In this document: positions 30,760 to 37,290 of the stretch, in pieces | How positions within the stretch are numbered: position 1 is the stretch's first letter | How the letters are laid out: each line of letters begins with the position of its first letter | NCBI RefSeq assembly: GCF_013464485.1 | Contig: NZ_RAUX01000043.1 | Location: 14,349 to 51,638, forward strand | DNA from: Stenotrophomonas maltophilia | GTDB taxonomy: Bacteria; Pseudomonadota; Gammaproteobacteria; Xanthomonadales; Xanthomonadaceae | Length of the DNA stretch: 37,290 nt | Direction: 5' to 3' | Program-made: the position numbers and the translations under genes | Notes under the pieces: generated by a model | Databases searched by the model: none | What the model saw: only the letters and a program-made list of their open reading frames with translations | Told to the model about the DNA's origin: nothing

Positions 30760-31728
30760 ATGCCAATGGTGAAACGATCGAGCGCACCCTGGACGGTCAC
30801 GGACGGCCGCGCGGGCAATGTCCGCCAGGCGGTTGCGCTGGCCTCGGCGCTGCGCCAGGGCACCCATCGGCCGCTGGTGCTGCAGCCGCGCGCGCCGTGG
30901 CGCTGGCTGTCGCCGCGGCGGTTGCCCGGCGATGTGAACGGCTACGGCGAGGCCTTCGCGACACTGGCCGCCGAGGCCCCGGCGCTGGCGATCGGCTGTG
31001 GTCGCCAGGCCGCTGGCGCGCTGCGCGTGCTGCGTGCCCGTGGCAGCCAGGTGGTGCAGATTCTTGACCCGCGCATCGGCGCACGCCACTGGGATGTGGT
31101 GGTGGTGCCCGAGCACGACGCCCTGCGCGGCAGCAACGTACTGACCCTGCTCGGCAGCCTCAACCCGGTGGACGATGACTGGCTGGCCTGGGGCCGTGCG
31201 GCGTTCGCCGGCTTCAGCACCCTGCCCGGCCCGCGCACCGCGCTGCTGGTGGGCGGGCCGACGCCGCTGGCACCGTGGGACGAAGCGGCGATGGTGGGTG
31301 TGTTCCGTGCGCTGGCCGACCAGATCCGCAGCGAAGGCGGCAGCCTGCTGGCGACCACCTCGCGCCGCACGCCGCCGGCGCTGGCCGAGATCCTGCGCGC
31401 CACCTTCGCCGATCTTCCGCATGTGATCTGGGGCGATGGCGGCGACGGTGTGAATCCGTATGGCGGCCTGCTCGGCTGGGCCAACCGCGTGGTGGTGTCG
31501 CCCGATTCGGTGAACCTGCTCTCTGAAGCCTGCGCCACGCGCATGCCGGTGATGGTGGCGCTGGCGGGCACCGCACAGGGCCGGTTGGCGCGCTTCCAGC
31601 AGCAGATGCGCGAACGCGGGCGATTGCAGCACCACTGGCTGGACTGGCAATACGACCGCATCGAGCCGCTGCGCGAGACCGCACGGGTGGCGGCGGACCT
31701 GAAAGCACGGCTGGCCCTCGCGCAATGA
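30760..31728 (+). CDS. ELM1-family protein (DUF1022)
   Basis: 322-aa protein of the 'mitochondrial fission ELM1' family (DUF1022), widespread in proteobacteria and GT-B-like in fold. Typical blocks: TDGRAGNVRQA near the N-terminus, the GCGRQAAGALR and QILDPR strands, WLAWGR, a Gly-rich LLVGGPTPLAPW, and VSPDSVNLLSEACATRMPV resembling a nucleotide-sugar donor site. Bacterial function is not established; a role in lipopolysaccharide or envelope sugar transfer is possible. An ATG at 30766 is an equal start choice. The gene ends just before an expanded REP cluster. Confidence 0.8.
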   Translation: MPMVKRSSAPWTVTDGRAGNVRQAVALASALRQGTHRPLVLQPRAPWRWLSPRRLPGDVNGYGEAFATLAAEAPALAIGCGRQAAGALRVLRARGSQVVQILDPRIGARHWDVVVVPEHDALRGSNVLTLLGSLNPVDDDWLAWGRAAFAGFSTLPGPRTALLVGGPTPLAPWDEAAMVGVFRALADQIRSEGGSLLATTSRRTPPALAEILRATFADLPHVIWGDGGDGVNPYGGLLGWANRVVVSPDSVNLLSEACATRMPVMVALAGTAQGRLARFQQQMRERGRLQHHWLDWQYDRIEPLRETARVAADLKARLALAQ

Positions 31729-31737
31729 CCCGAAGGG

Positions 31738-31865
31738 GTAGAGGCGACTGGGCAGGGGCGACCGGGTAGAGTCGACTGGGTAGAGTCGACTGTTAGTCGA
31801 CTATCGCGCGTAGCGCGGGCTTTTCTGGCTCGCGTAAAGAGCAGTCGACCAACAGTCGACTCTAC
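31738..31865. repeat. GTAG REP pair with 14-bp head expansion
   Basis: The regular arm starts at 31780 and its mate is at 31843-31865. Immediately upstream three extra 14-bp units of the head are stacked in register: GTAGAGGCGACTGG (31738), GCAGGGGCGACCGG (31752) and GTAGAGTCGACTGG (31766). Confidence 0.85.
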
Positions 31866-31958
31866 CCCCCGCCGCTACATGGCAGCCCAGCGATTTCTGA
31901 ACATTTCGATCCGTCCGCGCGGTTAGAGTCCAGCTTCCCCATCACGCTGAACGCCTTC

Positions 31959-32186
31959 ATGCGCACCCTGCTCCTGCTGCCACTGGCCCTGCTCGCCGCC
32001 TGTTCCACCGCGCCCACCGAGCTCGATCCGATCTCGTACCAGTGCCAGCAGCAGCTGGACGCGTACCGTGAGCAACCGGCCCTGCGCAATTCGCGCAACG
32101 AGCGCCCGCCACTGCCAGTGGCACCGATCAGCGATGCCTGCGACCGCGAACTCAAGCGCAAAGGCGTGGACCGCCCACTGCGCTGA
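31959..32186 (+). CDS. small lipoprotein, unknown function
   Basis: 75-aa protein. A very hydrophobic signal peptide ends in the lipobox LLAAC with Cys15. The mature 61 residues are polar, with two Cys (in YQCQQQ and DACDRE) that could form a disulfide. No family recognised. No clear ribosome site before the ATG. Followed by the DUF2145 gene on the same strand. Confidence 0.65.
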   Translation: MRTLLLLPLALLAACSTAPTELDPISYQCQQQLDAYREQPALRNSRNERPPLPVAPISDACDRELKRKGVDRPLR

Positions 32187-32234
32187 GCGGCGTATGATCG
32201 GCGCGCGGCCCTGCCCGCCTCTGGAGCTGTCTAC

Positions 32235-33089
32235 ATGGATCGTCGTTTGCACTTGGCCGCCGCGCTGCTGGTCACGGGCCTGCTGACCACCGCAACCGCA
32301 CCGGCGCTTGCCGACAGCGGCACCTGCCGCGAACGCTACCCCAGCATCGCCGCTCAGGCCGCGATGCTGGACGTAGCCTGGACCACCGCCGAACGCCTGG
32401 ACGCGCTACCCGACGTGGACGTGGTGGTGGCCGCGCGTGGCGGCCAGGACCTGAGCCGCTACGGCCTGCGCCACAGCCACCTGGCCTTCCTGCTGCGCGA
32501 CGACGACGGCCGCTGGCGCGCGATGCACCTGCTCAACCGCTGCAAGACCGACAGCTCCCAGCTGTACCACGAGGGGCTGGGCAATTTCGTGGGTGAAAGC
32601 GCGGGGCATACCGACGTGCGCATCGGCGTGCCTTCGCCCGCGTTGCGTTCGGTACTGAAGGCGATGCTGGCCGCGCCGTCGATCCAGCCCAAGGCGCTGC
32701 ACGAAACGAAGTACAACGTCGTGGCCTATCCGTTCGCCACCGATTACCAGAACTCCAACCAGTGGGTGCTGGAAGTGCTGGCGGCAGCGATGGCACAGGC
32801 CGAAGGCGCACCCGCCATCGTCAAGCGCGAACAGGCCCAGCAGTGGCTGCGCCAGCAGAAGTACCAACCCAGCGTGCTGCACATCGGCCTGGGCAAGCGT
32901 GTGGGGGCGCGCCTGTTCGTGGCCAACGCCACCACTACCGACCATCCGGCCGGCGAACGCATCTCCGGCAACTACTCGGTGGTGACGGTGGAGTCGGTGT
33001 TCGATTTCCTGCACCAGCGCAGCCAGCTGCAGCAGGAACTGGTGATCCCCCATGTGCCGGTGGCCGGCGCTGCCGCCGCTACCCCCTGA
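32235..33089 (+). CDS. DUF2145 exported protein
   Basis: 284-aa periplasmic protein with a signal peptide of about 26 residues (…APALA). DUF2145 features are RHSHLAFLLRD near residue 76, LLNRC, then LYHEGLGNFVG and ETKYNVVAYPFATDYQNSNQWVLE. The His/Asn/Cys pattern recalls NlpC/P60-like papain folds, but I cannot confirm catalysis. GGAG lies 8 bases before the ATG. The next gene begins 35 bp downstream with a strong ribosome site, and the two are probably one operon. Confidence 0.85.
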   Translation: MDRRLHLAAALLVTGLLTTATAPALADSGTCRERYPSIAAQAAMLDVAWTTAERLDALPDVDVVVAARGGQDLSRYGLRHSHLAFLLRDDDGRWRAMHLLNRCKTDSSQLYHEGLGNFVGESAGHTDVRIGVPSPALRSVLKAMLAAPSIQPKALHETKYNVVAYPFATDYQNSNQWVLEVLAAAMAQAEGAPAIVKREQAQQWLRQQKYQPSVLHIGLGKRVGARLFVANATTTDHPAGERISGNYSVVTVESVFDFLHQRSQLQQELVIPHVPVAGAAAATP

Positions 33090-33124
33090 ACCCTGTCCTT
33101 CTTCCTCGCGACCTGGAGGTCTGC

Positions 33125-33640
33125 ATGTTCCGTTGCCTGCGTGTTCCCGCCTCTGCCCTGCTGCTGTCCTCACTGCTGGTGCCCACCGCCCATGCTGGCG
33201 CCGCGCCGCAGTTGAACAGCAGCCAGGCCAGCGTGATCGTCACCTCGTTCGTGGTGCTGTCATTGCCGCTGGCGGCATCGATGGGCCTGTCTGAACTGTC
33301 CAAGGCGCCGTTCAAGGCCAGCGAGCGCAACGGCAAGGCCACCCGCACCAAGGCGGTGCCATTGCCGCCGATGGAGGTGAAGAAGGTGGAGACCACGCCG
33401 GAAGGCGAGCGCAAGGTGCAGCTGCAGGTACCTGACAGGGCCGACCAGACCGCCACCCTGCACTGGCCGGTCACGCCGAAGGACCAAGACCCGACGGCAG
33501 CCTTCGTGGTTGGCCAGCAGGTGCGCTTCGAGCCGACCCCGGCCGGTGCCGGCTGGAATGTGAAGGGCGCCCAGGGCCAGACACTGGCCTACGTGCCCAC
33601 CGCCTACGCCGCCGGCGACGTGATGAGCGAAGCGCTGTAA
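33125..33640 (+). CDS. exported partner of the DUF2145 protein
   Basis: 171-aa protein. Signal peptide about residues 1-24 (…TAHA). A hydrophobic segment with VIVTSFVVLSLPLAASMG (about 36-55) could be a membrane anchor. The C-terminal beta-rich part contains VGQQVRFEPTPAGAGWNVKG. GGAGG precedes the ATG by 5 bases; the open frame further upstream is a shadow of the DUF2145 gene. I recall this gene accompanying DUF2145 in Xanthomonadaceae. Function unknown. Confidence 0.7.
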   Translation: MFRCLRVPASALLLSSLLVPTAHAGAAPQLNSSQASVIVTSFVVLSLPLAASMGLSELSKAPFKASERNGKATRTKAVPLPPMEVKKVETTPEGERKVQLQVPDRADQTATLHWPVTPKDQDPTAAFVVGQQVRFEPTPAGAGWNVKGAQGQTLAYVPTAYAAGDVMSEAL

Positions 33641-33715
33641 AGCTGAACGACCGGTTTTGGCTTTGCTGCGGGCCGGGCGGATAATGGGCGATCCCTCTTG
33701 TCCCCCCGGCTCGCC

Positions 33716-34276
33716 ATGTCCGTGCGTCCTGCCCCTCTTTTTGCCCCGCTGACCCCGCGCGCCCTGGTGCTGGCGGTGCTGGCGATGGGCGCGGTGGTGC
33801 TGCTGTCCAACGTGCTGGTGCAGTACCCGATCAACGACTGGCTGACCTGGGGTGCCTTCAGCTATCCGGTGGCGTTCCTGGTCAGCAACCTGATCAACCG
33901 CCGCTTCGGCCCGGGCCCGGCGCGGCGCGTGGCGTGGATCGGTTTCCTGGTGGCGGTGCTGTTGTCGATCTGGGTGGCCACGCCGCGCATCGCGATTGCC
34001 TCGTGCTCAGCGTTCATCGTGGCGCAGCTGCTGGACATCACCGTGTTCGACCGCCTGCGCCGTGGCAGCTGGTGGCGCGCACCGATGGTGGCCACCACCT
34101 GCAGCGCCACGGTGGATACCACCATCTTCTGGTCGATCGCGTTTGCCGGTTCGAGCCTGCCGTGGGTGAGCTGGGCCGCAGGCGACCTGGCGGTGAAGCT
34201 GGCGATCGGCGTGTGCCTGCTGGCCCCGTTCCGCGCGTTGCTGTGGAAGATGGCGCCGCTGCGCGCCGCCAACTGA
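33716..34276 (+). CDS. VUT-family membrane transporter
   Basis: 186-aa integral membrane protein with five or six helices. It belongs to the VUT family (DUF165, YhhQ-like) by FSYPVAFLVSNLINRRFGP near residues 45-65 and a central ASCSAFIVAQLLDITVFDRLR. YhhQ imports queuosine precursors (preQ0/preQ1) in E. coli, and this is the best functional guess. No preQ1 riboswitch is visible upstream. The ATG at 33716 is chosen over an upstream in-frame start because the first residues before it are not membrane-like. Converges on glnE across a REP hairpin. Confidence 0.8.
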   Translation: MSVRPAPLFAPLTPRALVLAVLAMGAVVLLSNVLVQYPINDWLTWGAFSYPVAFLVSNLINRRFGPGPARRVAWIGFLVAVLLSIWVATPRIAIASCSAFIVAQLLDITVFDRLRRGSWWRAPMVATTCSATVDTTIFWSIAFAGSSLPWVSWAAGDLAVKLAIGVCLLAPFRALLWKMAPLRAAN

Positions 34277-34290
34277 CCGCACATGCCTTG

Positions 34291-34347
34291 GTAGGTGCCA
34301 ACCTTGGTTGGCGCTTTGCATGCATGCCAACCAAGGTTGGCACCCAC
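34291..34347. repeat. inverted GTAG REP pair (GGTGCCAACC type)
   Basis: GTAGGTGCCAACCTTGGTTG… at 34291-34312 and its mate ending in CACCCAC at 34326-34347 differ by one base. They lie between the convergent VUT and glnE genes and can serve as terminator for both. A third sequence subfamily in this window. Confidence 0.85.
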
Positions 34348-34375
34348 CAAGTGCGCATTCCCGCACGACCACGCA

Positions 34376-37171
34376 TCAGGCGAACGGCAACGCCGCTGCG
34401 ATGCACGCGGCGCTGATCGCTGCACACGCCTCTTCAATCGCCGGTGTGGTCGGTGCCAGGCGTGGCCGCCGATCCAGCGTACAGGCCAGGCCCACGTCCA
34501 GCAGTGTGGCATGTGCACCATGCAACGCCTGCGCGGTGTCTTCGGGCAGGAAACCGGCAACCGCCAGCGCATCGATCAACGAGGGCGTATCTCGCGGCTG
34601 CAGCAGCGCTGCATGCTGCGCGCTGCCTGCCAGCACGCCGGTCTGCAGCAGGAACTCCAGGTCCACCACGCCACCCGCGCCCTGCTTCAGGTCCAGCCGT
34701 GCGGCATCGCTGCGGTCCAGTTCAGTACGCATGCGCCCACGCATCTTCAACACGTCGGCATACAGCACACCGGCATCACGTTCGCGGCCCAGCGTCTGCG
34801 CACGCACGTGCTCGAAGTCGGCCAACAGGCTGGCATCGCCGGCCACGCCACGCGCGCGCACCAGCGCCTGGTGCTCCCAGGTCCACGCACGTTCGCGCTG
34901 GTATTCGGTGTAACTGGCCAACGAAGACACCAGCGAACCCTTGCCGCCATCCGGGCGCAGGCGCACGTCGATGTCATACAGGCGCCCGGCAGCGGTGACC
35001 GCACCAAGCAGCGCCATCACCTTCTGCGCCAGCCGCGCATACCAGCGCCCCGGCTCCAGCGGACGCGCGCCGTCGCTGGCATCCACGCCCGCTGGATTGT
35101 CGTGCAGGAACACCAGGTCCAGATCGGAACCGAAGCCCAGTTCAAGGCCACCGAGGCTGCCGTAGCCGATGATCGCGAAACGGCCACCGGGAATCTCACC
35201 GTGCGCGGCGCGCATGTCCGCCTCGGCCATCGCCAGCACGGTGACCACCACCGCCTGCGCCAGCTCGGCCAGTTGCCGCGTGCTGTCCACTGCACCCTGA
35301 CGGCCATCCAGCGTGGCCATCGCCATGCGGAAGCTGAGTGCCAGCCGCGTTTCATTGAGCCAGCGCAGCGCGGATTCCGGATCTTCCACCGCCAGCACCT
35401 GCTGGCACTCGGCCAGCATGCCGGCGGCATCCGGCATCGGCCCGGACACGCGCACGTCCAGCAGTTCGTCCAGCAGCAGCGGGTACGCGGCCAGGCGCTC
35501 GGCCAGCAGCGCGCTGCGCGCCAGCACGTCCACCAACCGCGCCAACGCGCTGGGCTGCTCGTCCAGCAGCGCCAGATAGCTGGTCCGGCGCAGCACCGCC
35601 TGCAGCAGGCCAAGCACGCGCTTGAGCGCGGCATCGGGTTGCGGTGAACGCGTGGCCGCATGCAGCAGTGCCGGCAGCACGCGATCCAGCCGTGCGCGCG
35701 CGGCGTCGGACAGCGACTTCCCACCGGTGCCCTGGGCGAAATCGCGCAGCGACTGGTCGGCACCGTTGGCATCGAGGAAACCGGCTTCGGCCAGCAGCGG
35801 TGCATTGCTGCCGTCCGGCAGGCTGCGCCAGTAGTTGGCCAGCGCGTCGGGCGCGGCCTGGCCTTTGCGCGGCGCCAGCAGCGCGGCAAATTCGGTACTG
35901 ACCCGCGCCTGCTGCACGGCCAGCGCCGCGCGCAGCACGTCCCAGTCCGGGTAGCCAAGACCGATGGCGATGCGTTCACGGTCCAATGCGTCGCTGGGCA
36001 GCACGTGGGTCTGTGCGTCGCGCAGCATCTGCAGGCGGTTTTCCAGTCGGCGCAGGAACAAGTAGGCCTCGCGCAGCGCGGCACCATCCTCCGGCGCGAT
36101 CTGACCGGCGGCCACCAGCGCCTCCAGTGCCACCAGCAGGCGGCGTTCGCGCAATGCCGGTTCGCGGCCGCCTCGGATCAGCTGCAGCGCCTGGCACAGG
36201 AACTCGATTTCGCGGATGCCACCGGCGCCGCGCTTGATGTCCTCGTGCAGCTCGCGGCGCGCGACTTCGGCGGTGATGGCCGCCTTCATCTCGCGCAGGC
36301 CATCCAGCGCGGTGAAATCCAGGTAGCGCCGGTACACGAACGGGCGCAGGGTGTGCAGCCATGCTTCACCGGCGGCGATATCACCGGCCACGGCGCGCGC
36401 CTTCAACCACGCATAGCGTTCCCAATCGCGGCCCTCGCGCTGGAAGTACTGGTCCATCGCTGCGAACGACAGCGCGACACGGCCGGCGCTGCCGAACGGG
36501 CGCAGGCGCAGGTCCACGCGGTGGCTGAACCCATCGACGGTGGTTTCGTCCAGCAGCTTGGCCAGCCGCTGGCCAAGGCGTGCGAAATACTCTTCGGCGG
36601 CCAGCGCGCGCGGGCCGTCGGATTCACCGCCGTGCGGGTAGGCGTAGACCAGGTCGATATCGGAACTGAAGTTGAGTTCGCCGCCACCGAGCTTGCCGAG
36701 GCCGAACACCACCAGCTGCTGCGGGGCGCCTTCGCCATCGCGAACCACGCCGTGGCGCTGGGCGAATTCCTGCTGCAGGGCGTCCAACGCCAGCCGCAGG
36801 CAGTCCTCGGCCAGGGTGGTGGCGCCGGCCAGGGTCTGCGCCACGTCGTCCAGCCCGGCCAGGTCGCGCCAGATCAGCCGCGTGGACATCGCCGCACGCC
36901 AGCGCCGCAACTGTGCCGGCCAGTCGCTGGGCTGCAGCGGATCGAGCACGGGGGCCGGGATCGGTGGGCAACCGGGAGCGGCCAGCTGCGCCAGCAGGCC
37001 CGGTTGCCGCACCAGGGTGTCCAAGGCGAAGTCGCTGGCCACCGCCAGCCGGGTCAGCAGCGGCTGCAGTTCGGCCGGGAAGGGCTCGGGCAGCGCCTGG
37101 GCCAGACGCGACAGGGCGCGGTCGACAACGGGCTGCAGGGCAGCGGGCAGTTCAGCGGGGGCGAGGGTCAT
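34376..37171 (-). CDS. glnE: glutamine synthetase adenylyltransferase/adenylyl-removing enzyme
   Basis: 931-aa bifunctional enzyme that adenylylates glutamine synthetase (off) and removes AMP (on) in response to PII and glutamine. The N-terminal nucleotidyltransferase domain (adenylyl-removing) shows [12 protein letters not shown] at 157-168 followed by SSDIDLVY. The C-terminal one (adenylylating) shows [12 protein letters not shown] near 668-680 followed by GSDLDLVF. Each carries the G-S-x-D-x-D metal triad. GlnD/PII-UTase-like helical domains lie between and after. Length is full. The start [10 protein letters not shown] at 37171 fits, and nothing is missing at the window edge. Confidence 0.95.
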   Translation of the reverse strand: MTLAPAELPAALQPVVDRALSRLAQALPEPFPAELQPLLTRLAVASDFALDTLVRQPGLLAQLAAPGCPPIPAPVLDPLQPSDWPAQLRRWRAAMSTRLIWRDLAGLDDVAQTLAGATTLAEDCLRLALDALQQEFAQRHGVVRDGEGAPQQLVVFGLGKLGGGELNFSSDIDLVYAYPHGGESDGPRALAAEEYFARLGQRLAKLLDETTVDGFSHRVDLRLRPFGSAGRVALSFAAMDQYFQREGRDWERYAWLKARAVAGDIAAGEAWLHTLRPFVYRRYLDFTALDGLREMKAAITAEVARRELHEDIKRGAGGIREIEFLCQALQLIRGGREPALRERRLLVALEALVAAGQIAPEDGAALREAYLFLRRLENRLQMLRDAQTHVLPSDALDRERIAIGLGYPDWDVLRAALAVQQARVSTEFAALLAPRKGQAAPDALANYWRSLPDGSNAPLLAEAGFLDANGADQSLRDFAQGTGGKSLSDAARARLDRVLPALLHAATRSPQPDAALKRVLGLLQAVLRRTSYLALLDEQPSALARLVDVLARSALLAERLAAYPLLLDELLDVRVSGPMPDAAGMLAECQQVLAVEDPESALRWLNETRLALSFRMAMATLDGRQGAVDSTRQLAELAQAVVVTVLAMAEADMRAAHGEIPGGRFAIIGYGSLGGLELGFGSDLDLVFLHDNPAGVDASDGARPLEPGRWYARLAQKVMALLGAVTAAGRLYDIDVRLRPDGGKGSLVSSLASYTEYQRERAWTWEHQALVRARGVAGDASLLADFEHVRAQTLGRERDAGVLYADVLKMRGRMRTELDRSDAARLDLKQGAGGVVDLEFLLQTGVLAGSAQHAALLQPRDTPSLIDALAVAGFLPEDTAQALHGAHATLLDVGLACTLDRRPRLAPTTPAIEEACAAISAACIAAALPFA

Positions 37172-37191
37172 GCGCTGATTGTATCGACCCG

Positions 37192-37290
37192 GTCGTGCCC
37201 GCCGCTGGCCGGTTGACCGATGACCTGGTAGTACCGGCCGCTGGCCGGCAAATCCGATGATCCTGCCGAAGGTTACTGAGGTTGCCGGCC
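37192..37290. repeat. GTAG REPs at the window edge
   Basis: A degenerate head (GTCGTGCCCGCCGCTGGCCGG, from 37192) is followed by a good arm GTAGTACCGGCCGCTGG… (37228-37250). The first bases of its inverted mate (TGCCGGCC, 37283-37290) are cut by the window end. The first bases of the window (1-9, GGCCGGCAC) look like the end of another such arm. Confidence 0.75.

Noticed and set aside
35660-37216. 518-aa open frame opposite glnE
   Set aside because: Antisense shadow of glnE. Composition dominated by Gln, Arg and Ala with no recognisable motif.

Overview
The window looks like a chromosomal segment of Stenotrophomonas (S. maltophilia complex, Lysobacteraceae). The reasons are the high G+C, the gene types, and many GTAG-headed palindromes of the SMAG/REP kind known from that species. 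Most of it is ordinary housekeeping and accessory chromosome. An anti-phage/restriction island sits between a YncE-like gene and aceE.

Left part (1-10750): a Zur-type palindrome lies between a COG0523 zinc GTPase (ZigA-like) and a MerC-domain protein. Then come a REP cluster, a small membrane protein, a lipoprotein, a DPPR-motif methyltransferase, a polysaccharide deacetylase, KptA, two membrane proteins, a 57-aa basic protein, an alpha/beta hydrolase, a DUF4440-like secreted protein, a helical protein with an HEPN-type R-x4-H motif, and a secreted YncE-like beta-propeller.

Island (about 11100-22710): McrB-like and McrC-like module 1 (+ strand) faces a second, diverged McrB/McrC-like module 2 (- strand). 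Between them are two small genes. One has its Shine-Dalgarno inside a perfect hairpin. The other has a leader with paired antisense/target segments arranged as in phage C4 antisense RNA. Behind module 2, on the same strand, is a low-G+C two-gene unit: a DUF3696 (COG4938) ATPase translationally coupled to an unrecognised 311-aa protein. This is the best candidate here for an undescribed defence system.

Right part (22726-37290): aceE with its terminator, a PadR regulator with triplicated CGATATATCG sites followed by a siderophore-interacting flavoreductase (YqjI/YqjH-like pair), a membrane protein whose end is encoded by a REP, an Ala-rich protein, an 18-bp tandem repeat array, a YceI lipoprotein, a RutE-like nitroreductase, an ELM1-family protein, a small lipoprotein, a DUF2145 protein and its secreted partner, a VUT-family transporter, and complete glnE.

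All calls come from reading the sequence and from memory of families. No search was run.
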